From NCBI GenBank assembly GCA_963920525.1, contig OY986435.1, forward strand, positions 102,299,115-102,363,114: DNA of 64,000 bases, given 5' to 3'. Under the pieces are notes generated by a model, which was not told the origin of the DNA, did not search any database, and saw only the letters and a list, made by a program, of their open reading frames with translations. This document shows, one piece after another, positions 46,801-55,000 of this stretch. The stretch comes from Dichetophora obliterata. Its lineage: Eukaryota; Arthropoda; Insecta; Diptera; Sciomyzidae. Position 1 is the first letter of the stretch. Every line of letters begins with the position of its first letter. A program made the translations under genes and the position numbers.

Positions 46801-49800
46801 TTGTCATCATGGCTAAAAGTAAACTTCGTAGAGAAAGAGAAAAATGGAGACAAGACGCACTTCGTAAGCGGTATGATGGCTCGAATTTGATATCATTTTC
46901 ATTCGACGGCAGGAAAAATGATGCTCTAACTGTAGAAAAAATTGATGAGAAGTTGCATCCAAGAATGGTTAAAGAACCTCATCTAGTTGTTTTGAGGGAA
47001 CCAAAATCTCAATTGATAGGCTACACAAAACTAGAAAGTGAAACTGCGGCAAGCAAAGTCAACAAATTGATCGAATTCTTCCAAGAAAAACAATTGTCTC
47101 TCGATTCATTAATTGCCATATGCGCTGATGGTGAACCAACAAATACTGGCGTACACGGTGGAATTTTGCGACTATTCGAAAAACAATTAAAGAGACCACT
47201 GCACTGGTTTGTGTGTCTTCTGCACTTTAACGAGCTTCCGTTTAGACATTTGTTTGACACTATAGACAAATCAACCACCACTGGACCACGATCAACTACC
47301 GGAAAGTTGAGCTCAAAAATTGCTGATTGTGAAAATCTTCCGGTATGTAATTTTTATAGCTGATTCTTTACCATTTTTCATTCTATTTTTTAGCTTTTAT
47401 GTTTTCTTTTCAGGTGGTAACCGATTTTGAGGAAATCGCTTTGGAAAATATGCCTCCTGGTGATTTAAATCCAGAAGAATTATCTACCGATTCGAGGTAC
47501 TTGATGTTAATGGCCAATGCAATTTCTAATGGTGTGGTTCCTGCGGATTTGTCTCACATAAAACCAGGGCCAATTGCACATTCTCGTTGGCTGACCAAAG
47601 CCAATAGATTATTACGGTTGTATGTGACAACTAATAATCTAACTGAAAATTTAAAAGTTCTGGCTAACTATATAATAAAAGTATACACGCCAATGTATTT
47701 CAATGTTAAGTATTATAGCTCTGCCGCATACGGTAGTACATTACTTTTTAAATTTATTACTTGGACACGATTTTTACCACCGAATTTACTTGGAGTTGTA
47801 AATACAGTAATTCAAGATAATCCATATTTTGCACACTCAGAAAATATCTTGCTATCTATGTTGTTTGATGATAGAATGGAAAAACGAAACATTGCTATAA
47901 AGAAGATTTTACATTACCGAAGAGATATTGTCGACCCAACGGAACTTAGAGTTTATAAAAAACTTTTATAAACTTTAATTGTACGGAATATACAAATATG
48001 ATTGATTTAAATGACGATACCATTTTATTCGAACCACCGTTTACGCAAAGTTATTCGTATGAACATTTGGAGGGATATTTAAATTAGGAAGTGCCACCGT
48101 TCGATGATCCACAAATTCCTTTACACATTCAAGGAACGGAAAGACATGTCCAATTGCTGGCTGCCACTGCTAAACGAGTTGCAGGAAAGAATGTAGAAGG
48201 CGCTATGGCGACGACATTAGAGAGCCGTACGAAAACACCAAGACTTGAAAGCAAACAAGACTTTCAGAAAAAATAATGTTTTTTTTTCACATTTTGTTTT
48301 TTACTACACTCAAATTGAATATTTTTTTTTAATAATAGGTTGATAGATACTTTATTATCTCTTAATTTGAATTTTTGTAGAAAAAAAAATAAAAAGGGAA
48401 AAAAATCAAAAAGTTGGTTTTATGTGCTATTTTGTTTTAGCAATATCGCATGAATTAATCAACCGAATTCGATAAATTTGGGCTTAAACTCTTCGTTTTG
48501 AATTGTAAATTGAATTAAATAATGGATTGAGCCAAAAAAATGGCCATGAAAGTAATATTCTTGGACAAAATCATGAAAAAAATGGAAAAATTGGTTCAAA
48601 ATTTGGACAAAAATGCCCGTAACTTTTGAACTTTTTACCAACAAAAAGTAGGGGACTCGATTTTAACGATAGAGGTATGGTTCCTTCGGCAAATTTTCAT
48701 GGAATAACCCATAGAATACGGAAATCATAGAGAAATTGGTGAATTTTTCATTCCCTACAAATCGACCCGCCCTAATATTTATATTAGGCCGGGTCGATTT
48801 GTGGGGAGGCAAAAAAATCGCCCATTGCTCAGTGAAAATCGTATTCTAGGGATCAAAATATGAAATTTTTGCCCGAGCAACTATACCTCCAAAACGAATT
48901 CTAATGGCCCAACTTTTCCGTAGGGTCAAATTTTGAAAAATCCCTCTTTGACCCATTTAGAGTGCCCCAATCGAGTCCAAATGTATGACCGACCCCCTCT
49001 AACTTTGGAGGGCCGATCCACCCATGCCAGTGGCACATCCCCTGGGCTGTTCCCCATACAAACAAAGTTCCCCATACAAACAAATGTTTGGGGTCGGTCA
49101 TACATTTGGACTCGATTGGGGCACTCTAAATGGGTCAAAGAGGGATTTTTCAAAATTTTACCCTACGAAAAAGTTGGGGCATTAGAATTCGTTGTAGGGG
49201 TATAGTTCCTCGAGCAAATTTTCTTATTTTGATCCCTAGAATACGATTTTCACTGAGCAATGAGCGATTTTTGGGTCGATTTAAAATATATATATTAGGG
49301 CGGGTCAATTTGTATGGACGAATTTTTTGGAGGTCTGGCTCAGCGAAATTCGTAAAATACATGTAATTTCAAGACTTTTTCTCCACTACAGCATATACAA
49401 ATTCTGAAAAAAAGCTGTGCGGACTTTCGTAAATAGATTTTGTTCTCAATTATAAAATATGAATGTATGAATGTATGTGTATGAATCTATTTACGAAAGT
49501 CCGCACAGCTTTTTTTCAGAATTTGTATATGCTGTAGTGGAGAAAAAGTCTTGAAATTACATGTATTTTACGAATTTCGCTGAGCCAGAATTTGACCCGC
49601 CCTAATATATATTCTATAATATATATATTCTATACCTGCCGCGCCTCCTTATCAGCGATACAAACGGAGTGGCAAAGTTAACGCAGTCCGCTTTCGCAAT
49701 AAAGCGTAAGCGTTTCATTTGCATATTAGTTTTACATCAGTTCAAGTAAAAAAAAGGTTTTTTTTTTTAACATATATTTTTTATATATAAAGATGGCGTT

Positions 49801-50987
49801 AAAGTTGGTGTGCTTAAAAAAGGGTGAAAATCGTGCCACACCATAGCTCGGCTCCAGATCGTCTGAAAATAAAAACAAAAATGCAATCGAAAATAGACCC
49901 TTGAATGCACATCTTTTACCAAAATGGAATAAGAATATTTTTTTTTTAATTTTAGTTTTCTTTAGAGGAATTGATAGGAACAACACATGAATTATTGATT
50001 ATTCGAAACAACCGTAAAAGACAATTTGAATTGCTTTTAACCGAGGCTACTGTTATGCCTTAACCTCGGCAAGCATTTCCAGCCCTTAGTTGTTCCTGTC
50101 CTTTAATTCCACATTTTCCACAATTTAGTTGTGGATTTTTAGTTTTCCACAGTTTTTAAATGTAAGAAAGAACAAATAAAGTGAAAAGAACCATGCCCAA
50201 GCCCGGATTCGAACCAGGGACCTCTGGGTTGATAGTCTAGCGCACTCTCCACTAGACTATAAAGGCCGAAAAATATGGAAAATTATAAAGATTGGAAAAA
50301 AGTCGCTAAATTTACGTTATTTTTGACCATATTGTTGCGTATAAAAACTAGAAAAATTTTCCAAAGAAGTTAGTTTTGGTAAAAGCTGTGTAGAATTAGT
50401 GTGTAGAATAGTTTTACAACAATAATCAATTTAAAAAAAATCAATCTCTCTTAAAAATCTCCTTTTTTTATATTCCTTTGTCTTATGTTGTTTTCTTCCC
50501 AAGGAAGGAAGAGAAGCTAACTAAATACATGAAATTTGGCCACAATAAAAAAATTAAAAAATGCTGAAAATAACTTATTACTTTCAAGTAAATTACAATA
50601 AATTTGTCATATTTTAGAATAAAGGAAAATAAATTCTCGATTCAAGAATTATTTCTCTACGTAAATTTACCATTTTTTCTTACCGTGAGGCTAGATTTAC
50701 TTGACACTGTCTTTCCAGCAGAAAGTTCGCTGCAAATGCATCACGTCTATTGATAGCATCAATTAAAAGTGTTGAACCCTGATGCAAAAGAAGGGAGTGT
50801 TGTGTATAAAAAACAAATTAAAAAAAAAGTATATTAGGAAAAAATCAATTACCTCGGCGTTATACGCATTGATATCAGCAGAACCATTTTTAACGAGAGT
50901 TTGACAAATTGCACTGTTTTTAGACATTAATGCTAATTGAAGCGGTAATTGCCCTTGTTCCGATAAGCTATTAACTAATTCCGGTAG
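31702..50987 (-). CDS. ANKFY1: Rabankyrin-5 / ANKFY1 orthologue, C-terminal part
   Basis: Four exons on the minus strand (50987-50853, 50778-50684, 34231-31907, 31840-31702) splice in matching phases (0, 2, 2) to an open frame of 897 residues ending in TAA. It has about twenty ankyrin repeats (GDTALHIVC, GLTALHIASE, NKSPLHIAIENQH, DGNTPLLLAF) and a C-terminal FYVE zinc finger. Human Rabankyrin-5 is about 1170 residues, with an N-terminal BTB domain that is missing here; the missing 270 or so residues should be encoded upstream. The family binds PI(3)P through FYVE and is a Rab5 effector on early endosomes and macropinosomes. A possible further exon is at 51096-51133. No disruption seen in any exon, so the gene looks functional. 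Drosophila CG41099 is, as I recall, the fly orthologue. Confidence 0.93.
31907..34231 (-). CDS. ANKFY1: ANKFY1 large ankyrin-repeat exon
   Basis: 2325 nt, open throughout (one base, 774 codons, two bases). It encodes most of the ankyrin array and the first half of the FYVE domain (DLCQECGTKFSITVRKHH). The acceptor is ..AATTGCAG before ACCATCAGG, the donor TG|GTAAGT. An Asn/Gly-rich insert (PGLNGGGGDEAKDKQ, about 33,000) lies in a loop between repeats. Single long exons like this are normal in fly orthologues of ankyrin proteins. Confidence 0.94.
34240..34790. other. Intron stretch, AT-rich
   Basis: No gene. Contains repeated TATGCAAAA/AAAATATGC phrases around 34,640-34,770, a likely simple-sequence decay product. 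No element ends seen. Confidence 0.45.
34800..35120 (-). repeat. SINE-like repeat with tRNA-type head
   Basis: On the minus strand a pol III box A-like TAGCCTAGTGGGTAGAG and box B-like GGGTTCAATTCC lie at about 35105 and 35055. The body (GCAAACCTCAGAGAGT, AGCTTCTTGAGAACATAAG, GCCGTTCGGAGTCGAC, AACACACACCACAAAA) follows leftwards. The body resembles a repeat I recall as common in tephritid and calyptrate flies. The tRNA arms do not pair well enough to be a functional tRNA. The open stretch 34849-35043 is not a gene. Confidence 0.65.
35364..35736. repeat. Long foldback, arms of about 150-200 bp
   Basis: Left arm TGCAGCATTAGTTTTTCAAC.., right arm the complement of GCAGCATCAGTTTTTCAAC... The match continues with roughly 20% differences through TCTAACATTT, GCTTTCGT, TTTCGATAGGACGCTA and GTGGACCCTA to a loop near 35540. 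Non-coding; looks like an old long-TIR MITE. Confidence 0.7.
35740..38060. other. Intron stretch, no gene recognised
   Basis: AT-rich. A CAGCTGGACAGCTCTAAC phrase at 36586 and the complement of CAGCTAGACACGTAAC at 37390-37405 could be ends of an old element (about 0.8 kb). Near 37345-37395 there are repeated TAACACG words. Confidence 0.4.
38100..40031 (+). mobile_element. hAT transposon remnant
   Basis: Degenerate hAT-family transposase. A BED-type zinc finger near 38265-38340 (ACRVCKNVYKHNQKST, then LVKHKC), a transposase core block at 38640-39140 (FGLTSDIWTDS, NTVMVTDRGANMVAAF, ICINHLLHN), middle blocks at 39318-39830 and the C-terminal dimerisation domain at 39783-40031 (PASSAASERTFSQA). 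Several frameshifts and a local insertion near 38740-38860. No intact termini recognised. All in ANKFY1 intron, opposite strand. Confidence 0.8.
40040..41230. other. Intron stretch with AT-rich repeats
   Basis: 40270-40520 holds three to four diverged units of ATTTCTRATCGAAAAAATAACGRYCAAGAAATAACTTTT. The rest (to 41230) shows no gene. The open stretches 40500-40688 and 40757-40939 are chance. Confidence 0.5.
41285..42069 (+). pseudogene. LINE 3' end: RNase H and zinc-ribbon tail
   Basis: + strand. 41285-41557 has the RNase H start (LHFYTDGSKLNDKVGYGIYS, with the catalytic DGS). The middle (IWVPRHK, frame-shifted) follows at about 41600. 41794-42069 has the terminal zinc-ribbon (ITTGHCLI-like text as VTTGHCLI, FCRSCRDEEEEETISHFLCSCPALAR). 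These are the C-terminal domains of R1/LOA/I-type LINEs. The reverse transcriptase itself is missing or unrecognisable upstream. A related end lies at 53767-54333. Confidence 0.8.
42080..43015. other. Intron stretch, no gene recognised
   Basis: No family recognised for open stretches at 42424-42624 and 42641-42826. A GGGCGG phrase at 42880-42905 is an early outlier of the tandem repeat that follows. Confidence 0.45.
43020..43620 (+). repeat. Tandem repeat, about 128-bp unit (GGGCGG motif)
   Basis: Four to five diverged units with GATTTGTGGGCGGTAAAGGGGGCGTG and TACAGTTGYCGWCAGTAATCATACAAACTAAATTACC phrases; motif at about 43281, 43409 and 43537 (spacing 128). Equivalent sites near 43025 and 43141 are more diverged. 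Non-coding; the open stretch 43535-43795 is within it. Confidence 0.7.
43621..44400. other. Intron stretch after tandem repeat
   Basis: Contains CACACAGACAGACAG and TCACACACATACAGACAGAAA, phrases common downstream of repeated non-coding elements in fly genomes. The open stretch at 43891-44106 has no recognised family. Confidence 0.45.
44400..45180 (-). pseudogene. R1-type LINE reverse transcriptase fragment
   Basis: Minus strand, several frames. From 45100 leftwards: VLEKVLGRVMV, then DFHQGKGVTDA, then SSKYVLGFF followed by LKG (normally DFKGAFD). This order and wording match R1-like reverse transcriptases. The rest to 44400 shows only weak similarity. Short and much decayed. Confidence 0.45.
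45180..45270. repeat. Dispersed fly repeat ending in TA run
   Basis: Reads ACGGACAGACAGACGGTCAGACG, then a TAGCTAAATCGCCTCAGGACGTGATGCTGATCAAGAATATATATA-type phrase, a motif I know as recurrent in fly genomes. The TA run at its end is the insertion site of the long-TIR transposon. Confidence 0.55.
46018..48276 (+). pseudogene. Transposase-like gene of the long-TIR element
   Basis: Starts at ATG 46018 (MDSEPGSSQNPTDTQ). Blocks 46018-46389, about 46375-47342, 47414-47971 and then 47957-48276 belong to one protein of roughly 650-700 residues. A 71-bp GT-AG intron (47343-47413) joins CENLP to VVTDFEE. Motifs: Cys-rich GKCKCSLKENDCSCG, CDRFGVHDRMGSALATAL, SFDGRKND (possible first catalytic Asp), AICADGEPTNTG (possible second), FVCLLHFNELPFRHLF (C..H group), GPIAHSRWLTKANRLLRLYV, then HIQGTERHVQLL. 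Broken by a 1-nt shift in an A-run near 46377, another near 47960 and a TAG at 48085. I recall similar proteins in other arthropods and cnidarians, but no named family. Confidence 0.8.
47343..47413 (+). other. Intron of the long-TIR element gene
   Basis: 71 bp, GTATGT to TTTTCAG. Removal joins CENLP and VVTDFEE in phase 0. The upstream frame would otherwise end after 7 more codons. Confidence 0.75.
48786..49285. mobile_element. 500-bp inverted-repeat relative of the long-TIR element
   Basis: Left end AGGCCGGGTCGATTT, the same opening as the 3.5-kb element. Arms of about 230 bp are nearly identical inverted copies (CGTATTCTAGGGATCAAAA.., TCCCTCTTTGACCCATTTAG.., ATGTATGACCGACCCC..). The right terminus has decayed (TTGGGTCGATTTAAAATATA). 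The centre has GCCGATCCACCCATGCC. TA runs stand on both sides. The paired open stretches on both strands here are palindrome artefacts. Confidence 0.75.
49297..49603. mobile_element. 307-bp inverted-repeat relative of the long-TIR element
   Basis: Ends AGGGCGGGTCAATTTG and complement of AGGGCGGGTCAAATTC. Arms of about 130 bp match almost perfectly (GGCTCAGCGAAATTCG.., CATGTAATTTCAAGAC.., GCATATACAAATTCTG.., GCGGACTTTCGTAAATAG). A short central loop has ATGAATGTATG repeats. TA-rich flanks. No coding capacity. Confidence 0.8.
49610..50195. other. Intron stretch, no gene recognised
   Basis: Begins with TATATATTCTAT repeats after the 307-bp element. The open stretch 49732-49986 (minus) is AT-driven. 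An annotation-free zone. Confidence 0.45.
50200..50275 (-). repeat. tRNA-like pol III head
   Basis: Minus strand: box A-like TAGTCTAGTGGAGAG and box B-like GGTTCGAATCC (an exact box B). The outer and anticodon stems do not pair, so it is not a working tRNA; most likely the head of a SINE or a tRNA pseudogene. Lies 0.4 kb from the next ANKFY1 exon. Confidence 0.6.
50276..50683. other. End of the large ANKFY1 intron
   Basis: AT-rich, no gene and no identifiable element. The donor CG|GTAAGA lies at 50683-50678 on the minus strand. Confidence 0.6.
50684..50778 (-). CDS. ANKFY1: ANKFY1 ankyrin exon (95 nt)
   Basis: Reads GSTLLIDAINRRDAFAAN, then FLLERQCQVNLAS plus two bases of an Arg codon completed at 34231. 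The acceptor is TTGCATCAG, the donor CACG|GTAAGA. It continues the ankyrin array directly (ankyrin helix text, length of about one repeat). Confidence 0.88.
50853..50987 (-). CDS. ANKFY1: ANKFY1 ankyrin exon (135 nt)
   Basis: 45 codons starting LPELVNSLSEQGQLPLQLA and ending NGSADINAYNAE, an ankyrin repeat in phase 0. The acceptor is TTTTATTTTCTAG, the donor GAG|GTAATT. Joins the 95-nt exon across a 74-bp intron. Confidence 0.88.
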
Positions 50988-51095
50988 CTAGAAAATAAAA
51001 AAAGGTTAAATAATTGTAAAAAATTTTAAAAAATTCTATAAATGATCAATAAGGAATATCAAAAGATTAAAATAAAATTGCTTCCAAAGATTGAC

Positions 51096-51133
51096 TTTTT
51101 GTGTTTGCAATGCTTGTTTCAATTTATTACCCG
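51096..51133 (-). CDS. Possible further ANKFY1 exon (38 nt)
   Basis: The reading (two bases, then GNKLKQALQTQK) stands between an acceptor-like TTTAAATGCAG and a donor AAA|GTCAAT, and would join the next exon in phase 0 across a 108-bp intron. The splice sites are weak and the exon very short. It is also possible that the true upstream exon lies further right. Confidence 0.35.
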
Positions 51134-53750
51134 CTGCATTTAAAAATGAAAATTAAAGCAACAAATATAATTTAAAATTCTCATCGAATTCTCACCAACA
51201 TAAGAGAGAATATACAGCCGTGGTCGATAAAATTGTAGTGCACTCCACATTTGGAAAAATATAACATTTTTACTTGAACTGCTTGAAGTTCATCGACCAA
51301 CTTTTTACCAAACTCCATACACTACTTTTGTAAAAAAAAACACATGGCAGCACTGGCACATGATGTTTATAGAAATTCAGTTTCCCCAAAATTAGCTCAA
51401 ACTTATAAATTGTGTCTTCTTTAAAATAGGAAGAATTTCGTTAAATTATGCTGATTAAATTTTTTAATTTTAATAAAGTTATTTAAAATTAAAAATAAAT
51501 ATATTTTGATTTAGGTTTAAATAAACGTCCTTAGAGACATCTTTTAATAAAAAAGCTAATTTCAAAAGGATATAGAATATGTAAATTCCTGTTCATAATG
51601 TTCAATTTTGTGATATGAAATGAATGCTTATAAATGGCAAAAACAAAGTTAAACTCATAGTAAAATCACGAAAACAAAACGCCGTGACGACTAATCAATC
51701 ATCAACATTATTATTTTTTTTCATACCAAATATTTTTTAAGGATATTAACCTTAAGATGCTATAATGGGGTTCTCCAAAACCCCACAAGTTTCTTTTGTC
51801 ACTGACGTTTCGGCGGTTGTAGTAGCAGAATCGAGTATTTTTTCCATTAGAAGGGGAACTGTTTAGAGAAGTTTAGTGAAGATATATCCTTAAGATTTCT
51901 TAAAGAGCGTTAGGGTTGTCGTATTTTGTAACGTATGATTTAGTTAATTTGTAAAATAGTTAAACATGGTAAACAATAAAAAAAAACAAATGCGTCACTA
52001 AAAACACAGCAACTTGTGTTTTAAACGTCAGATTAACATGCAATTTTGATATAATATCGTTTGACTGTTGGTACTTCTTAAAAGTTATATGCGTCATCTA
52101 TACAGAGCTGGGTTGCAGTTAGGGACTGTAATTTCGTTTTGTTTTGGCGATTGAAATATTCAATTCCGAAAATCCCGGATTGCAACTGTAATGAAAAAAT
52201 TTTTAAATAAATTTTATAATTGAAAGATTTTGTTTTTTTTTTTTACAATAAAAGAAACGTAAAAAAATCTGAAATCTATTTTAAATTAAAAGTTATTGAA
52301 GCAACTGGAAAGAATAATTTTTGAGGAAATCGAAAAAATTGTTCTTCAAATTTTTATAGCAATGAAACGCAATAAAATTATTTTTTAAAACGTTTTTCTT
52401 GCAAAACTTCTTGGGAAACTTAAAAATAATATACAAAGGAACAAGTCTAGATCCAGTCTAAAAAATAACACAACAAAAATAGATTGTGTTCTGACAATTT
52501 TAAAAACATTTTAAAATTATTATAAAAAAAGGAACTATTTCATTATGTTATTTAAAATAATACGTTTAAAAAAAATACTTTATAAGACGGGTTCAGGCCA
52601 TACTACATGTTTTCAAGACTGGTGTGATAGCTAAATAACTTCAAATTAAGCTTTGCGGCTTAACGATCCCGCATGTTGTTAAAATTCATTAACCCTTTCA
52701 ATGGCTAGGCTTATCATTTAGTCTAAGAAATTAAAAAAAACATCCCTATGATTTACCTGCGTTGTTTACCTTTTGGCAGGTTGTGAATAAAACATTCAAA
52801 AGTTGTGACTAATGTACAGAAGTGTAGTAAAATATATTTGAAAAACCGAATTTATCTGGAAATTTGTAAATAAAGGAAGAATGGATAAAAAAAATAATGA
52901 TTTTTACACCAATTACTAAAACCACTTTTTTTTAGCAAAACTTATTACGACTCAACACAAAAAATTTTTTGCTTCTGTTCGGCACAAAATCAAATTTCTC
53001 TTAATTTATGTAAATCGTGCTGCTATGACTTCATTTTATAATACCAATTGATTTGGCTTTAAAAAAAAGTTGCAAAAAATATTTATTTTAAAATAACAAA
53101 CATCACAAATAATCATTATATTAAAAAAAACTAATAAATAAATGTTGCCCTTACATCTGAATATCATATTTAATTTAAATTAATTTTAATATTTTTAAGA
53201 TATTATTGTTCTTAAAAATAAACATCACTGTAATAATTGTATTAATGACCCCTTAACTACTGAGTCTTTGAAATTAATAAACTGAATTCGCCTCTAGTTC
53301 ATTGAACTATAAAATGCAGATTATTTAACAATGAAAAACAAAAAATTATATATAAGGTGTATCGAATAATGCAATTAACTTGCACTTTATATTGTTTAAT
53401 AATAAAATAATCTATCTTTATAAAAAAAAAATATATATATATAGAAGATATTTTCTGATGTGTATAATGGACAAATCCAATTTAAACTAAAAAATTGATT
53501 GAAAAATTGAATTGACAACTGTATAGCGTTTTGACAACAGTGGTGATAATAAATGAATTATTAGAAGATGAAGAGGTTTTTATAGTAACTCCTGAACTAA
53601 ACTTTTATAAATTTTTATTTTACAAATTTTATAATTTTATTATATTTATATATGGTTGGTTTAGATGGTGATTCTACATGCAAGTAGGATCCAAGTAGCT
53701 CTAGTGAGCCGTTTTGATACCATAACCTCGTGTTTCTGTTGGTTGACTGG
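51134..53750. other. Sparse stretch, no gene recognised
   Basis: If ANKFY1 continues upstream, its next intron or exons should lie here or further right. I could not identify a BTB-domain exon. A minus-strand ATG near 51857 starts a 31-codon open stretch without family features. Otherwise AT-rich with many A and T runs. Confidence 0.45.
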
Positions 53751-53766
53751 GCAGCGCACTGCTAGG

Positions 53767-54333
53767 TTATAACCATCCGGTGCGATTGATGAACGTTAGG
53801 AGATTGTTGATTTTTGTTGTTGAGAGTTCCTCTAGGTTGCTGAGGAAGGGCCTGCCAAGCGTTGCTAGTCTGGACCTGGCCAGGGCCGGGCAGGTGCACA
53901 GAAAGTGTGTTAGCGTTTCTTTTTCATTTGGGTCATCGCAGCTGCGACAGTGGGTGTTGAAAGGTAGTCCGATTCTCTCGGCATGAACTCCGATGCACCA
54001 GTGACCCGTAATAATAGCCGCTAATCTGGCTATGTCGCTCCGGGGCTTTGATAGCAACTGTTGAGTTCTGCCTATATTGTAGAGGGGCCATATTTTTCTT
54101 GATGTGCTGCAGGTTGGTAGTTCTCTCCATCTACGACCGGCTAAGGTTAAGTAGTAAGAACGAATTCCTCCCTTGACTGTGTTCAGTGGAACTTCGACTG
54201 GTTCCGCTCTGGAAACGTCAAGGGAAGAACCCCGCCTGGCCAATTCATCCGCCTTTTCATTACCATAAATGTTCCTATGGCCGGGAACCCAGATTATGGT
54301 AATGCTAAGTTGGTGACTTAGCCGGGCCACCAT
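53767..54333 (-). pseudogene. LINE 3' end: RNase H end and zinc-ribbon tail
   Basis: 188 open codons on the minus strand: IWVPGHRNIYGNEKADELARRG (RNase H end), RRWRELPTC, LAAIITGHWCIGVHAERIG and the terminal Cys/His tail CRSCDDPNEKETLTHFLCTCPALARSRL. These are the C-terminal domains of R1/LOA/I-type LINEs; the tail closely resembles the one at 41794-42069. 5'-truncated: the start of RNase H is missing at 54333. It is uninterrupted, so it may be a younger insertion than others here. Confidence 0.85.
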
Positions 54334-54439
54334 AACCTTATATATAAATTATGTATATTTTTTTCCGAAAACTTTAAATTTATTTAATTATTGAAATTTT
54401 AAAATCCCGGGACTGTCGCGACATCTTTTGATTAGTATT

Positions 54440-54995
54440 ATAAACTGCAAAAGCAAATTTTTACTTAATTCAAGCAAGTATTTGCTTAGTTTTTATAAAT
54501 TAAAATAGCAAAATTTTGATTAGTTTTTGCTGAAATCTAGCATATTTTTGAAGTGAAATAACTATTAACATTTAATTGAATTGAAAAATTACCACCATCT
54601 GGAGATTTGAACCTCGGCCGCGTGAGTGTAAGTGTATGGGCTTATCCATTCGACCATCGGGGTTGTTAATTGAGTAAAAATTTGCTATTTAAGTTTATAA
54701 TAAGTAAGCAAATATTTGCTTGAATTAAGTAAAAATTTGCTATTCCAATTTATAATCAACTATTTGCTTCAATTAAGTAAAAATTTGCTTTTCAGTTTAT
54801 AATAACTTAGCAAAATTTTGCTTGAATTTAATAAAAATTTTGCTTTTTCCTAAATACACGAGGAGTAATTGCAATTTAGCAATCTTTTTCTAAAATCACA
54901 TTGTGATATGACAAAGTGTTGTTGATTTGCTTTTAAGCAAAACATTTGCTTAATTCAAGCAAAACATTTGCTTGATTCAAGCAAATTAATTTTCT
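54440..54995. repeat. AAGCAAA/TTTGCTT-rich repeat with a tRNA-like centre
   Basis: Many copies of TTTGCTT and AAGCAAA, with a phrase of about 55 bp (TTGCTTGAATTAAGTAAAAATTTGCT..) in tandem at 54690-54860. The block 54595-54665 is, on the minus strand, tRNA-like: box A-like GATGGTCGAATGGATAAG and box B-like AGGTTCAAATCTCC. Non-coding. Confidence 0.6.
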
Positions 54996-55000
54996 CTGTG

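Larger units (their letters stand above)
45271..48773 (+). mobile_element. 3.5-kb DNA transposon with long inverted repeats
   Basis: Both ends begin AGGGCGGGTCGATTT. After a diverged 30-40 bp, inner parts of the arms match almost exactly (TTTCCGTATTCTATGGGT.., ATACCTCTATCG.., AATCGAGTCCCCTACTTT..), then again, less exactly, around TTACGGGCATTTTTGTCC and GTCCAAGAATATTACTTTC; total arm about 0.3 kb. The flanks are TA-rich on both sides (ATATATATT, AATATTTATATT). It carries one transposase-like gene on the + strand (46018-48276). I do not recognise the superfamily with certainty; long TIRs and a D/D/C..H-type core suggest a hAT-, Kolobok- or P-like DDE element. Confidence 0.85.
34232..50683 (-). 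other. 16.45-kb ANKFY1 intron full of mobile DNA
   Basis: The donor CG|GTAAGA (at 50683) and acceptor TTGCAG (ending 34232) are canonical and join in phase 2. Inside are a SINE-like repeat, a foldback, a hAT remnant, a LINE 3' end, a tandem repeat, an R1-like fragment, the long-TIR transposon and two relatives, and a tRNA-like sequence. The neighbouring introns are 66, 74 and about 108 bp, so nearly all the length is due to insertions. Confidence 0.9.

Noticed and set aside
48901..49366. Matching open stretches on both strands (MKNPSLTHLECPN at two sites)
   Set aside because: Caused by the palindromic arms of the 500-bp inverted-repeat element; no protein is implied.
50200..50275. tRNA gene
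   Set aside because: Exact box B word but no proper cloverleaf; treated as tRNA-like repeat.
51770..51860. Minus-strand ATG with MEKILDSATTTAETS as ANKFY1 first exon
   Set aside because: Stops after 31 codons, has no donor site in frame and does not resemble the family N-terminus.
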